From assembly GCF_013044505.1 (NCBI RefSeq), contig NZ_JABERD010000013.1:1-64000 (forward strand): a stretch of 64,000 nt of DNA. Direction: 5' to 3'. Under the pieces are notes generated by a model. The model was not told the DNA's origin. It saw only the letters and a program-made list of their open reading frames with translations, and did no database searches. The first letter of the stretch is position 1. Each line of letters starts with the position of its first letter. The DNA is from Streptomyces sp. S3(2020). Its GTDB lineage: Bacteria; Actinomycetota; Actinomycetes; Streptomycetales; Streptomycetaceae. The position numbers and the translations under genes were made by a program. Shown in pieces: positions 53,388 through 61,248 of the stretch.

Positions 53388-55340
53388 CTAGCTCTGCGTC
53401 CACTTCTGGTTGTTCTGGCCGTTGCACGTCCACAGCACCATCTGTGTGCCGTTGGCCGTGCCCGCGCCGTAGGCGTCCAGGCAGAGCCCGGCGTTCACGT
53501 TGGTGAGGGTGCCGTCGCTGTTGACGTTCCACTTCTGGTTGTTCTGGCCGTTGCAGTCCCAGATGACGACCTTGGTGCCGTTGGTGGTGCCGAGGTTGTA
53601 GGCGTCCAGGCACTTGTTGCCGTACAGCACGAGTTCCTTGCGGGAGGTGTACGTCCACTGCTGGTTCTGCCCGCCGTTGCAGTCCCACAGCTCGGCCTGG
53701 GTGCCGTTGGTGATGGTGTTGTTGTAGATGTCGAGGCAGCGGCTGGAGGCCGTTCCGACGATCAGGGTGCTGTTGGCGCCCGGCAGCGGGCGGACGGTGA
53801 TGTCGGCCAGGGTGGGCGCGTTGCTGAAGGTCAGCGTGTTCGAGGAGCCCTTGGACAGGCCGACCTGGACGGAGATCGTGCCCTGTGCGGAGCCGGTCGG
53901 CGGGAAGGAGACCGCCGTCGAGCCCTGGCCGTTGACCTGGAGGGTCGCGGTACGGGCGGTGGAGGTGTTGTTGGTGTAGGCGACGTCGACGGTCTTGATG
54001 CCAGTGCTTCCGGCGACCACACCGGAGAAGCTCGACGAGCCCGTGTAGACGCTGCTCGCCGCCTCGGTCCCGCCGGTCACCGTGAGCATCACCGAGCCGC
54101 CCGCCGGGACGCTGGTGGTGTAACCCGTGCCGTACGAGCCGATGTTCGAGCGGGTCCACAGGTCACGGACGGTCGCGTTCGCGTTGGTCAGGCCGAGGTC
54201 GGACCAGCGGGCGGTGATGTTCTGGGCGGAGGAGGTCCGGTTGAGCAGGAGGACGGCACGGTTGCCGCTGCCGGACAGGACCTTGCCGTAGACCTGGAGA
54301 CCGGAGGTGTCCTCGGCGACCTTGACGCCCTGGAGGCCGCGCGCGTCCTGGTCGACGGCGATGACCTCGGGGTTCTTGAGGATGTTCGCAGTCTCGGTGG
54401 TCATGGTGGAGAGGTTGTTGCCCGCGAGGAGGGGTGCGCCGGAGATCGCCCAGAGGTTCATGTGGGTGCGGTTCTGGGCGGCCGTGAAGCCGGTCATGCC
54501 GACCATCAGCATGTCCGGGTCGTTGTAGTAGCCGGTGTGCTGGGCGAGCGGGTGCAGGCCCTGGTCGAAGTTGGACAGCATGTTCGCCGTCGAGGGGTTG
54601 TTGCCCCAGAAGATGATGTCGGTGCTGGTCCGGTACATCGGCGCGAGACCGGGGGCCCAGTTCCAGGTGTTCTGGTAGCCCCAGTTGCAGATGGAGAGGG
54701 TCAGCGGGCGCCCGGTGGTGGCCGTCGCCGCGGCCACGGCGTCGCTGATGGACTTGTACGTGGTCGGCGCGTCGAGGCCCTCGGCGTCGCCGCCGCACCA
54801 GTCGACCTTCACGAAGTCGAAGCCCCACTGCGAGAACTGGAGCATGTCCTGCGCGTAGTGGCCCTCGCTGCCGGAGCCGGGTGCGGCGGGGCGGCCGGTC
54901 GGGTAGTAGTAGCCGCAGCCGTCCTTGCCCGCGTCGGTGTAGATGCCGGCCTTGAGCCCCTTGCTGTGGATGTAGTCGGCGATGGCCTTCATGCCACCGG
55001 GCCACTCGGCCTCGTCGACGGTGATGTTGCCGGCACTGTCACGGGTGCCCTGCCACCACCCCTCGTCGATGTTGATGTGGTTGTAGCCCGCCTCCGGCAG
55101 ACCGGCCGCCACGAACGCGTCGACCTGCTGCTTGATCACGTCGTAGTCGATGACGGCGGCGAAGCTGTTCCAGGAGGCCCAGCCCATCGGGGCGGTGGGC
55201 ACCGCTATCTGACGGCTCGTCGCCGCCTGCGCCTGGTTCGGCTGGGCGAACAGCAGAGCCGCGGTGGCAACCAGGGCGAGGACCAGTGCGCGTACGGCTG
55301 CGGCTCTGACACGGCGTACGAAACGCGGTGGGGGGTACAT
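53388..55340 (-). CDS. Secreted GH27 alpha-galactosidase with ricin-type CBM
   Basis: This 650-residue secreted enzyme has a signal peptide (about residues 1-40, ending AQA). The GH27 barrel has MGWASWNSFAA, the nucleophile Asp in FVKVDWCGGD and the acid/base Asp in YYNDPDML. A galactose-binding beta module follows. Three ricin-type beta-trefoil repeats (NQQW, NQKW, NQKW motifs) lie at the C-terminus and target the enzyme to polysaccharide. The ATG at 55340 follows GGAG. It probably releases galactose from galactomannan or similar plant glycans. Confidence 0.92.
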   Translation of the reverse strand: MYPPPRFVRRVRAAAVRALVLALVATAALLFAQPNQAQAATSRQIAVPTAPMGWASWNSFAAVIDYDVIKQQVDAFVAAGLPEAGYNHINIDEGWWQGTRDSAGNITVDEAEWPGGMKAIADYIHSKGLKAGIYTDAGKDGCGYYYPTGRPAAPGSGSEGHYAQDMLQFSQWGFDFVKVDWCGGDAEGLDAPTTYKSISDAVAAATATTGRPLTLSICNWGYQNTWNWAPGLAPMYRTSTDIIFWGNNPSTANMLSNFDQGLHPLAQHTGYYNDPDMLMVGMTGFTAAQNRTHMNLWAISGAPLLAGNNLSTMTTETANILKNPEVIAVDQDARGLQGVKVAEDTSGLQVYGKVLSGSGNRAVLLLNRTSSAQNITARWSDLGLTNANATVRDLWTRSNIGSYGTGYTTSVPAGGSVMLTVTGGTEAASSVYTGSSSFSGVVAGSTGIKTVDVAYTNNTSTARTATLQVNGQGSTAVSFPPTGSAQGTISVQVGLSKGSSNTLTFSNAPTLADITVRPLPGANSTLIVGTASSRCLDIYNNTITNGTQAELWDCNGGQNQQWTYTSRKELVLYGNKCLDAYNLGTTNGTKVVIWDCNGQNNQKWNVNSDGTLTNVNAGLCLDAYGAGTANGTQMVLWTCNGQNNQKWTQS

Positions 55341-55530
55341 GCGGCTCCTTCATGCGGTGAGGAACACTCACGATGTCGATATTTCGAACAAGGATCGGCG
55401 AACCGAACACATCGCGGGCCGAAAGTAGAGCCACGGGAGGGGGAAGTCAACGGATGTGACAGGCGTGAAGTAGCCGTTCCGCGCGGGCCGTTCGCCCCGG
55501 AGGGCGCGGCGCCGGGCCATACTGGCGGAC

Positions 55531-56775
55531 GTGCGCGTAGCGATCATGACGGCGGGATCCCGGGGCGACGTCGCCCCGTTCACCGGACTGGGACACGGCC
55601 TCGTACAGGCGGGACACGAGGTCACCCTGGTCACCCATGGCTCCTTCGAGCCGTTGGTGGCGGGATCGGGGGTCGGATTCCATCCGCTGCCGGTGGATCC
55701 GCGCGACGTGCTGAGGTCCGAGCAGGGGCTGGGACTGCACCGAAGCGCCTCAGGACCCGGCAAACTCTGGCGGGCGATCGGGATGGCGCGGGCGCTGGCC
55801 GGTTCCATGACCGACGATCTGCTGACCGCCGCCCGGGCCTGCGACGTACTGCTCCTGTCCGCCTCGGTCGCCCCCCTGGGGTACGCCATCGGGGAGGGAC
55901 TGTCCCTGCCGAGCGTCGGCCTGTGTCTGCAACCGGTCGCCCCCACACGGGAGTTCGCACCCCCGATGCTCGGCGGCGGGTCCTGGGGCGCGGTCGGGAA
56001 CCGGGCCGCCGGGCACGGCGTGGGGCTGGCCGTCGAGCATGTCTTCGCCGCGGCCGTCCCCGAGGTGCGCACCCGGCTGGGCCTGGGCCGCAGACGCGGC
56101 GGCGCGGCGCTGCGGGACCGGGAGCGACGCGGGTGGCCCGTCCTGCACGGCTTCAGTCCGCTGGTGGTGGCCCGGCCGCGCGACTGGCGGGCGGGGCTGG
56201 ACGTCACCGGCTACTGGTGGCCGTACGACGTCAGGACCGAACTCCCGCCCGAGCTGCGGGACTTCCTCGACGCGGGTGAACCGCCGGTGTTCGTCGGTCT
56301 GGGCAGCGCCACCGTCCCGCACCCCGAGCGGCTCAGCGCCGCCGTCGTGCGGGCCCTGCGCCGGGCCGGGCTGCGGGGAGTGATCCAGCAGGGCTGGGCC
56401 GGCCTCGCCGCCGACGGCGACGACATGCTGACCGTCGGCGAGGTCGCCCACTCGGCGCTCTTCCCGCACATGGCGGCACTCGTCCATCACGCGGGCGCGG
56501 GCACGACCGCGGCGGGACTGCGGGCCGGGGTGCCCGCGGTGCCGGTGCCGGTCCAGTTCGACGCGGGCTTCTGGTCGGCGCGCCTGGTGGCCCTGGGCGT
56601 GGCCCCGCGGTCGGTGCCCCTGCGCCACCTGACCACGGGCGCCCTGTCCTCGGCGCTGGAGCGGGTCACCAGCGATCCGGGCTACCGGGATCGGGCCCGC
56701 GCACTGGGCGCACGCATCCGGGAGGAGGACGGAGTAGGCCCGGTACTGAACACACTGAACCGACTGGGAACCTGA
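55531..56775 (+). CDS. UGT-like glycosyltransferase (GT1/GT28-like)
   Basis: This 414-residue GT-B glycosyltransferase begins MRVAIMTAGSRGDVAPFTGL, the N-terminal acceptor-domain signature. It carries the nucleotide-sugar motif HHAGAGTTAAGLRAGVPAVP in the C-terminal domain. Such enzymes glycosylate natural products, lipids or drugs. A CATACT -10-like box lies about 8 bases before the GTG at 55531, so the mRNA is likely leaderless. A decayed minus-strand relative lies 2.2 kb downstream at 58955-59192. The acceptor is unknown. Confidence 0.85.
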   Translation: MRVAIMTAGSRGDVAPFTGLGHGLVQAGHEVTLVTHGSFEPLVAGSGVGFHPLPVDPRDVLRSEQGLGLHRSASGPGKLWRAIGMARALAGSMTDDLLTAARACDVLLLSASVAPLGYAIGEGLSLPSVGLCLQPVAPTREFAPPMLGGGSWGAVGNRAAGHGVGLAVEHVFAAAVPEVRTRLGLGRRRGGAALRDRERRGWPVLHGFSPLVVARPRDWRAGLDVTGYWWPYDVRTELPPELRDFLDAGEPPVFVGLGSATVPHPERLSAAVVRALRRAGLRGVIQQGWAGLAADGDDMLTVGEVAHSALFPHMAALVHHAGAGTTAAGLRAGVPAVPVPVQFDAGFWSARLVALGVAPRSVPLRHLTTGALSSALERVTSDPGYRDRARALGARIREEDGVGPVLNTLNRLGT

Positions 56776-56780
56776 CAGAA

Positions 56781-56862
56781 CGCGCCCCAAAGGGGCGCGG
56801 GGCTGTATCCATGTGCGGCTCCGCCGCGCGGGCGCGCCCGGCCCCCACCGGCCCGCGGGCTC
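56781..56862. repeat. Streptomyces-type interspersed repeat, copy 2, with terminator hairpin
   Basis: CGCGCCCC-AAA-GGGGCGCG (56781-56799) is an 8-bp perfect hairpin. It is followed by the conserved CGGGGCTGT, ATGTGCGGCT and GCCGCGCGGGCGCG blocks shared with copy 1 at 455-532. It fills the gap between the convergent glycosyltransferase and TetR genes and can terminate both. Confidence 0.75.
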
Positions 56863-56863
56863 T

Positions 56864-57511
56864 TCACCACCCAACGGGCCGCAGAATCGCCAACAACTGC
56901 CGCACCAGTTCCTCCACCACCTCGTCCAACGTCGCGTCCACCCACCCCGCACTCCAGTCGTGCAGCAACCCGTTCACCGCACCGATGAACGCCGCCGCCG
57001 GCAGCCGATAGTCCCGCGCCACCGCCTCCCCCCGCACCACGGCCGCGTTCGCCTCGGCACACAGCAGGTCGATCCACCCGGCGCGGCGGGCAAGGCGCTG
57101 TTCCTCCAGCCGCGGACTGACCCCGATGATCTCGACGAACGTGATCCGCACCCGGCGTGGATCTGCGGTGACGTTCGCGGCGTACGCGCGGAAGATCGCC
57201 TCCACGCGCTCGGCCAGCGGCAGCGACCCCGCGTCGGCCACCGCGGTGACGACCGCCGCCTCGGCCCAGCCGTTGACCTGGAGGTGGAGGGCGGCGAGGA
57301 CGTCCTCGATGGTGCGGAACTCCTCGTAGAACTGCCGGGTCGACAGGCCCGCGGCCTCGCTGAGCGCGGCGACCGTGGTGTTGCGGTAGCCGGGGGTGTC
57401 GCCGAACAGCTGGAGCGCGGCGTCCAGGAATCTCCCGCGCCGCAGCGCCTGCCGTTCTTCGGCGGTCTTGCCGCCGTAGCGGCCGGTCGGCGCCTTGAGC
57501 CTGCCCGCCAC
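56864..57511 (-). CDS. TetR-family transcriptional regulator
   Basis: This 215-residue TetR regulator has the HTH region GYRNTTVAALSEAAGLSTRQ followed by FYEEFRTIEDVLAAL, and a helical effector domain. The GTG at 57511 is chosen because GGAGG ends 5 bases upstream; the GTG at 57515 would overlap it. It diverges from a beta-propeller gene. A palindrome CTTACT-4-AGTAAG between the genes is the likely operator. The ligand is unknown. Confidence 0.87.
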   Translation of the reverse strand: MAGRLKAPTGRYGGKTAEERQALRRGRFLDAALQLFGDTPGYRNTTVAALSEAAGLSTRQFYEEFRTIEDVLAALHLQVNGWAEAAVVTAVADAGSLPLAERVEAIFRAYAANVTADPRRVRITFVEIIGVSPRLEEQRLARRAGWIDLLCAEANAAVVRGEAVARDYRLPAAAFIGAVNGLLHDWSAGWVDATLDEVVEELVRQLLAILRPVGW

Positions 57512-57585
57512 TGTCACCTCCGTTGATCGTCCTCCGACTGGGCAAGTTTGTCGTGTGCGCAGTCTTGTGGACAGGGCGCCCCTTC

Positions 57586-57601
57586 CTTACTTTTCAGTAA
57601 G
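57586..57601. promoter_or_regulatory. TetR operator between the TetR and YncE-like genes
   Basis: CTTACT (57586-57591), four bases, then AGTAAG (57596-57601) form a perfect dyad in the divergent spacer. A second dyad, TCTGAA (57607-57612) and TTCAGA (57623-57628), lies just beyond it. Confidence 0.55.
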
Positions 57602-57688
57602 TTGATTCTGAAAGCGTCTGTATTCAGATTCACGAGCTCCGTCTTGGCATGTCCTACTCATGAACCCCACTCGGAGGAGAGAGCCGTC

Positions 57689-58930
57689 ATGCCTGCCTTC
57701 AGACCCCGGCACCTTTGCGCCCTGGCCGCCGCCGTCGCCCTGACCGTCACCGCCCCGGCGACCGCCGGCGCCGCGGACGCCGCCGCGCTGCGCGAGGTGC
57801 TGTTCGTCGGCAACAACTGGGACGGCACCGCCGACGTCCTCAAGTCGACGGGCGACCTGGCGAAGATCGGCCGGATCAACGTCATCCCCGACAAGGACGC
57901 GCGGATGGCGGAGATCAACGCCGATCCGATCAAGTGGATCTACTTCATGGCCATCCGCAACGGTGTCGGCGAGGGCCATGACCAGTTCGTCGACGACATG
58001 TACACCACGCCGGACGGGGCGTCGGTCGTCGTCTCCCGGCCGAGCTTCGCCGACGTCGTGTCGATCAACCTGTCCACCGGGGCCATCAACTGGCGCTTCC
58101 CCGTGTCGGGTTACCGCTCGGACCACATGGCGGTCTCCCCCGACGGCACCCGGGTCGCGGTGTCCGCCTCGACCTCGAACACCGTGCACGTGCTGGACAT
58201 CAACACCGGCAAGCAGCTCGGCAAGTTCACCACCGGCGACAAGCCGCACGAGAACATCTTCACCAAGGACGGCAAGTACATCTACAACATGGCGATCGGT
58301 GACGTGAACACCGACACCGACGCCCCCTGGCTGGACTGGACGAAGGGCGACCGGCACATCACGGTCGTCGACGCCACCACGTACCAGCAGGTCAAGATCA
58401 TCGACATGCGGCCGAAGCTGGACGCGATCGGCCTCACGGACTACTCCGACGCGGTCCGCCCGGCCGTGTTCTCCCCGGACGAGTCCAAGCTCTACTTCCA
58501 GGTGTCGTTCTTCAACGGCTTCTTCGAGTACGACCTCGCCACCGACACGATCACCCGCACCAAGACCCTCCCGAAGAACCCGGCGACCAGCGACGACCGC
58601 ACCACGTTCGTCAACGACTCCCGCCATCACGGCATCTCGATGAGCCCCGACGGCACCAAGCTGTGCGTCGCCGGGACCATGGACGACTACGCGACCGTCG
58701 TCAACCGCACCACGCTCCAGGAGGGCCCGCTCGTCACCGCCTCCAAGCCCTACTGGGCCACGGTCAGCGGCGACGGCAAGCTCTGCGTGGTCTCCGAGAG
58801 CGGCACCGACCAGGTCACGGCCATCGACTTCGCCACCGGCCAGAAGACGGTGTCCGTCCCGGTCGGCGACCACCCCCAGCGCGTCCGTCTGGGCCATGTC
58901 GCGACGAACTGGACGAGCCCGGCCTCCTGA
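57689..58930 (+). CDS. Secreted YncE-like beta-propeller protein
   Basis: This 413-residue exported protein has a signal peptide (about residues 1-29, ending AGA) and a seven-bladed YVTN/YncE-like propeller. Blade units such as HMAVSPDGTRVAVSASTSNT and VFSPDESKLYFQVSF recur. The ATG at 57689 follows GGAGGAGAG. It probably binds a ligand or protein outside the cell. Expression may be repressed by the divergent TetR. No enzymatic residues are apparent. Confidence 0.83.
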   Translation: MPAFRPRHLCALAAAVALTVTAPATAGAADAAALREVLFVGNNWDGTADVLKSTGDLAKIGRINVIPDKDARMAEINADPIKWIYFMAIRNGVGEGHDQFVDDMYTTPDGASVVVSRPSFADVVSINLSTGAINWRFPVSGYRSDHMAVSPDGTRVAVSASTSNTVHVLDINTGKQLGKFTTGDKPHENIFTKDGKYIYNMAIGDVNTDTDAPWLDWTKGDRHITVVDATTYQQVKIIDMRPKLDAIGLTDYSDAVRPAVFSPDESKLYFQVSFFNGFFEYDLATDTITRTKTLPKNPATSDDRTTFVNDSRHHGISMSPDGTKLCVAGTMDDYATVVNRTTLQEGPLVTASKPYWATVSGDGKLCVVSESGTDQVTAIDFATGQKTVSVPVGDHPQRVRLGHVATNWTSPAS

Positions 58931-58954
58931 ACACGGTCGAGCGCGCCGGCCGTG

Positions 58955-59192
58955 AGCGACCGGAACGGCTGGTCCGCCGTCACCGGCCCGGGAATCGCGG
59001 GCACCCCGGCACGCAGTCCCGCCGCGGTGCCCGCTCCGGGGTGCTGGACCCAGGGCCGCGACCCGCGGGAACGGCGGAGTACGCGGCACCGACCCGACGG
59101 TCAGGACGTCATCGGCGTCGGACGCGAGTCCGGCCCCGCCGTTCTTCAGGTCGCCGCGCAGCCGGGTCCGCCGCAGGGCCCGTGGCGTAGCC
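58955..59192 (-). pseudogene. Remnant of a UGT-like glycosyltransferase C-terminal domain
   Basis: The minus strand encodes RALRRTRLRGDLKNGG and GLASDADDVLTVGSV, then after a frame change PGAGTAAGLRAGVPAI and VTADQPF. The intact glycosyltransferase at 55531-56775 has RALRRAGLRGVIQQGW, GLAADGDDMLTVGEV and AGAGTTAAGLRAGVPAV in the same order. The fragment lacks the N-terminal domain, changes frame and has no start. It is cut at its 5' side by a 15-bp hairpin and at its 3' side by the end of the YncE-like gene. Confidence 0.72.
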
Positions 59193-59235
59193 GGGCCGGG
59201 TACCGCCTCGTCGTAGAGGTGGTACCCGGCCCGGC
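59190..59235. terminator. Large hairpin in the pseudogene spacer
   Basis: GCCGGGCCGGGTACC (59190-59204) pairs perfectly with 59221-59235 across a 16-base loop. It may terminate rightward transcription from the YncE-like gene or leftward transcription from the GH5 gene. Confidence 0.6.
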
Positions 59236-59264
59236 CGTGGGTGCCGGCGTGAGGACGCTGCCCT

Positions 59265-59295
59265 TACGTCGGGGTCCGGCCTCGACCCCGACGTA
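59265..59295 (-). terminator. Terminator hairpin after the GH5 gene
   Basis: TACGTCGGGGTC (59265-59276) and GACCCCGACGTA (59284-59295) form a 12-bp stem with a 7-base loop, ten bases past the GH5 stop codon. Confidence 0.7.
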
Positions 59296-59304
59296 CGGAG
59301 CAGG

Positions 59305-61155
59305 TCAGGCGAACTTCGCCGCCATCCACGCCGCCAGTTCGGACTTGGCGGCGTTCAGCACGGTGGCCGAGGGCGCGGTGGCCCCGTTGGTGACCAGTGC
59401 GTAGTGCAGGGTGCCGCTGTCGGTGTCGGTGAGCAGGAGGCGGCGGCTTCCGGTGCCGCCCGGTTCGGCGGTCGTGCCGACCGGGGTGGTGGAGGTGTAC
59501 GCCGGCGGGGCGTACGCCGTGCCGAGGTCGGAGACCACGGTGGTGGAGGCGTTCGGGAAGGACGCCGGGAGGTGCAGTTCGGTGGGTGCCGAGCCGCTGC
59601 CCGAGCGCCAGACCTGCAGCGAGTACTGGCCTGAGCCCACCAGGCTGGACACGTTGGGCAGGCTGCTCGGGACCGGGTTCCAGGTCAGGGTCGTGGAGCC
59701 GTCGCGGGAGCGGTCCTCGTAGGTGAAGGCGAGGGTGCTGCCCGAGGTGGCGCTCGGGTAGATCCGGTCGAGGAGCCGGGCGTCCTGCCGCAGCACCGCC
59801 GTACCGGAGTCGTCGAGGCGGACCGCGGACAGATCCTCGTCGTTCCAGGCGTCCCCGGTGGTGAGCACCTTGTCGGGGTTGCCGTTCATGAGCTCGCTGT
59901 GACGGCCGTTGTAGATGTCCCACTGCCACTGCGAGCCGGACAGTACCGGTCCTGAAGTGGCGGGCGTGGTCCACCAGTTGGCCCCCTTCACCCGGGAGTC
60001 CAGGGCCTGGTACATCGCCTTGAGCACCGTCGGCGCCTTACCGGCGGTGGAGCCGTTCAGCGGGTGGCCGAACTCGCTGACGACGGCCGTGGTGCCGAGC
60101 GCCGAGGCCCGGTCGCGGACCGTGCCGAAGTCGGTCGTGTACTGGCCGTCTGCGGCGTTGCCCCACATGAGGATGCCGGAGATGGCCTTCTGGTCGTAGA
60201 AGTGGGTGTTGAAGACGTACCGGGAGCCGATGCTGCCCGCGTCGAGGAGGCCGCCCTCCTCCTTGCTGACGTTGCCGTTCCAGAAGAGGTTCGGCTCGAC
60301 GAAGGCGGGTTTGTCGGTCCAGCCGGCCGCGTCCATCCGGGCCCGGAACTTCACGTAGAAGGGCCACAGCAGATCGCGTTCCCAGGTGCGGCTGGCCTGG
60401 CCGGATTCGTAGGTGCCGGCGTAGGGCTCGTTGTAGGGGTCGAAGCCGACGACGCCCGTGAACTGCTCGGTGGTGAGGTTCTGCTTGATGTACGCCATGG
60501 TCTTCTGGGCCATGGTGAGGAAGGAGTCCTGAAGGCCGTAGGCGTTGTGCCAGAAGTCGTACTGGGCGGCCTTCACCGCGCCGTTCTGGGTGATGTTCTG
60601 GCCCCAGAGGAAGCAGATCCCGCAGGATTCGTCCGGATAGTTGCCGAGGTCCACCGCCCATTGCGGGGCGCCGTCGCCCGTGTACCAGCTGTCCGGGTCG
60701 AAGAGGTAGCGGGAGTAGAGGTCCTGGTGGAAGTCGGGATAGACGCGGATGCCCGCGTCCAGGAAGGCGCCCATCTGTGCGGTGGCCGCGGCCAGGTAGG
60801 CCGTGTCCACCTGGCCGCGCACCGGCTCGGCGTACGCCCAGGAGAGCAGGAAGCGGACCGAGTTGCCGCCGCCGAGGGCTCTGAGGGCGGTCGCCGACTT
60901 CTTGGCGTCGGCCACGGAGGCGAAGGGGAGTCCGTGGTTCTCGTCGAGCTTGGTCTCGCCGGAGACGTTGTATCCACGGAGGACCACCTCACGGCCTTGG
61001 CCGTCGACGAAGCGGCCGTTCGACACGGTCAGCGCCGTGCCGTCGAACCAGAGGGAGTTGGGAACGGCGGCGGTGGCGGGCCCGGCACCCGCCACCGTCA
61101 GGGATCCGAAGAGGACGACCAGAACAGCCAGCAGACGCAACCGGATATTCGGCAT
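59305..61155 (-). CDS. Secreted GH5 glycosidase (endoglycoceramidase-like)
   Basis: This 616-residue exported hydrolase has a signal peptide (about residues 1-30). The GH5 barrel has VLRGYNVSGETK, VYPDFHQDLYSRYL, the acid/base Glu in GFDPYNEPYAG and the nucleophile Glu in VVSEFGHPLNG. A C-terminal beta domain follows. The pattern is closest to endoglycoceramidase-like GH5 enzymes that act on glycolipids, rather than ordinary cellulases. The ATG at 61155 gives a proper signal peptide; no strong ribosome site is visible. Confidence 0.85.
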   Translation of the reverse strand: MPNIRLRLLAVLVVLFGSLTVAGAGPATAAVPNSLWFDGTALTVSNGRFVDGQGREVVLRGYNVSGETKLDENHGLPFASVADAKKSATALRALGGGNSVRFLLSWAYAEPVRGQVDTAYLAAATAQMGAFLDAGIRVYPDFHQDLYSRYLFDPDSWYTGDGAPQWAVDLGNYPDESCGICFLWGQNITQNGAVKAAQYDFWHNAYGLQDSFLTMAQKTMAYIKQNLTTEQFTGVVGFDPYNEPYAGTYESGQASRTWERDLLWPFYVKFRARMDAAGWTDKPAFVEPNLFWNGNVSKEEGGLLDAGSIGSRYVFNTHFYDQKAISGILMWGNAADGQYTTDFGTVRDRASALGTTAVVSEFGHPLNGSTAGKAPTVLKAMYQALDSRVKGANWWTTPATSGPVLSGSQWQWDIYNGRHSELMNGNPDKVLTTGDAWNDEDLSAVRLDDSGTAVLRQDARLLDRIYPSATSGSTLAFTYEDRSRDGSTTLTWNPVPSSLPNVSSLVGSGQYSLQVWRSGSGSAPTELHLPASFPNASTTVVSDLGTAYAPPAYTSTTPVGTTAEPGGTGSRRLLLTDTDSGTLHYALVTNGATAPSATVLNAAKSELAAWMAAKFA

Positions 61156-61199
61156 GTCCACTACAGTCGGGCGATTTCCGGCCACCGTCAACACTTGTG

Positions 61200-61209
61200 A
61201 CTCATGAGT
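61200..61209. promoter_or_regulatory. Palindrome upstream of the GH5 gene
   Basis: ACTCATGAGT is a perfect 10-bp palindrome 45 bases upstream of the GH5 start. It may be an operator, but no regulator is adjacent. Confidence 0.3.
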
Positions 61210-61248
61210 AAGTCTCAGGTTTTCTTCACACGTTCTTTCTCAGCCACC

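Noticed and set aside
58952-59404. A 150-codon plus-strand frame in the spacer after the YncE-like gene
   Set aside because: It runs antisense to the glycosyltransferase fossil and into the GH5 gene and has no ribosome site.
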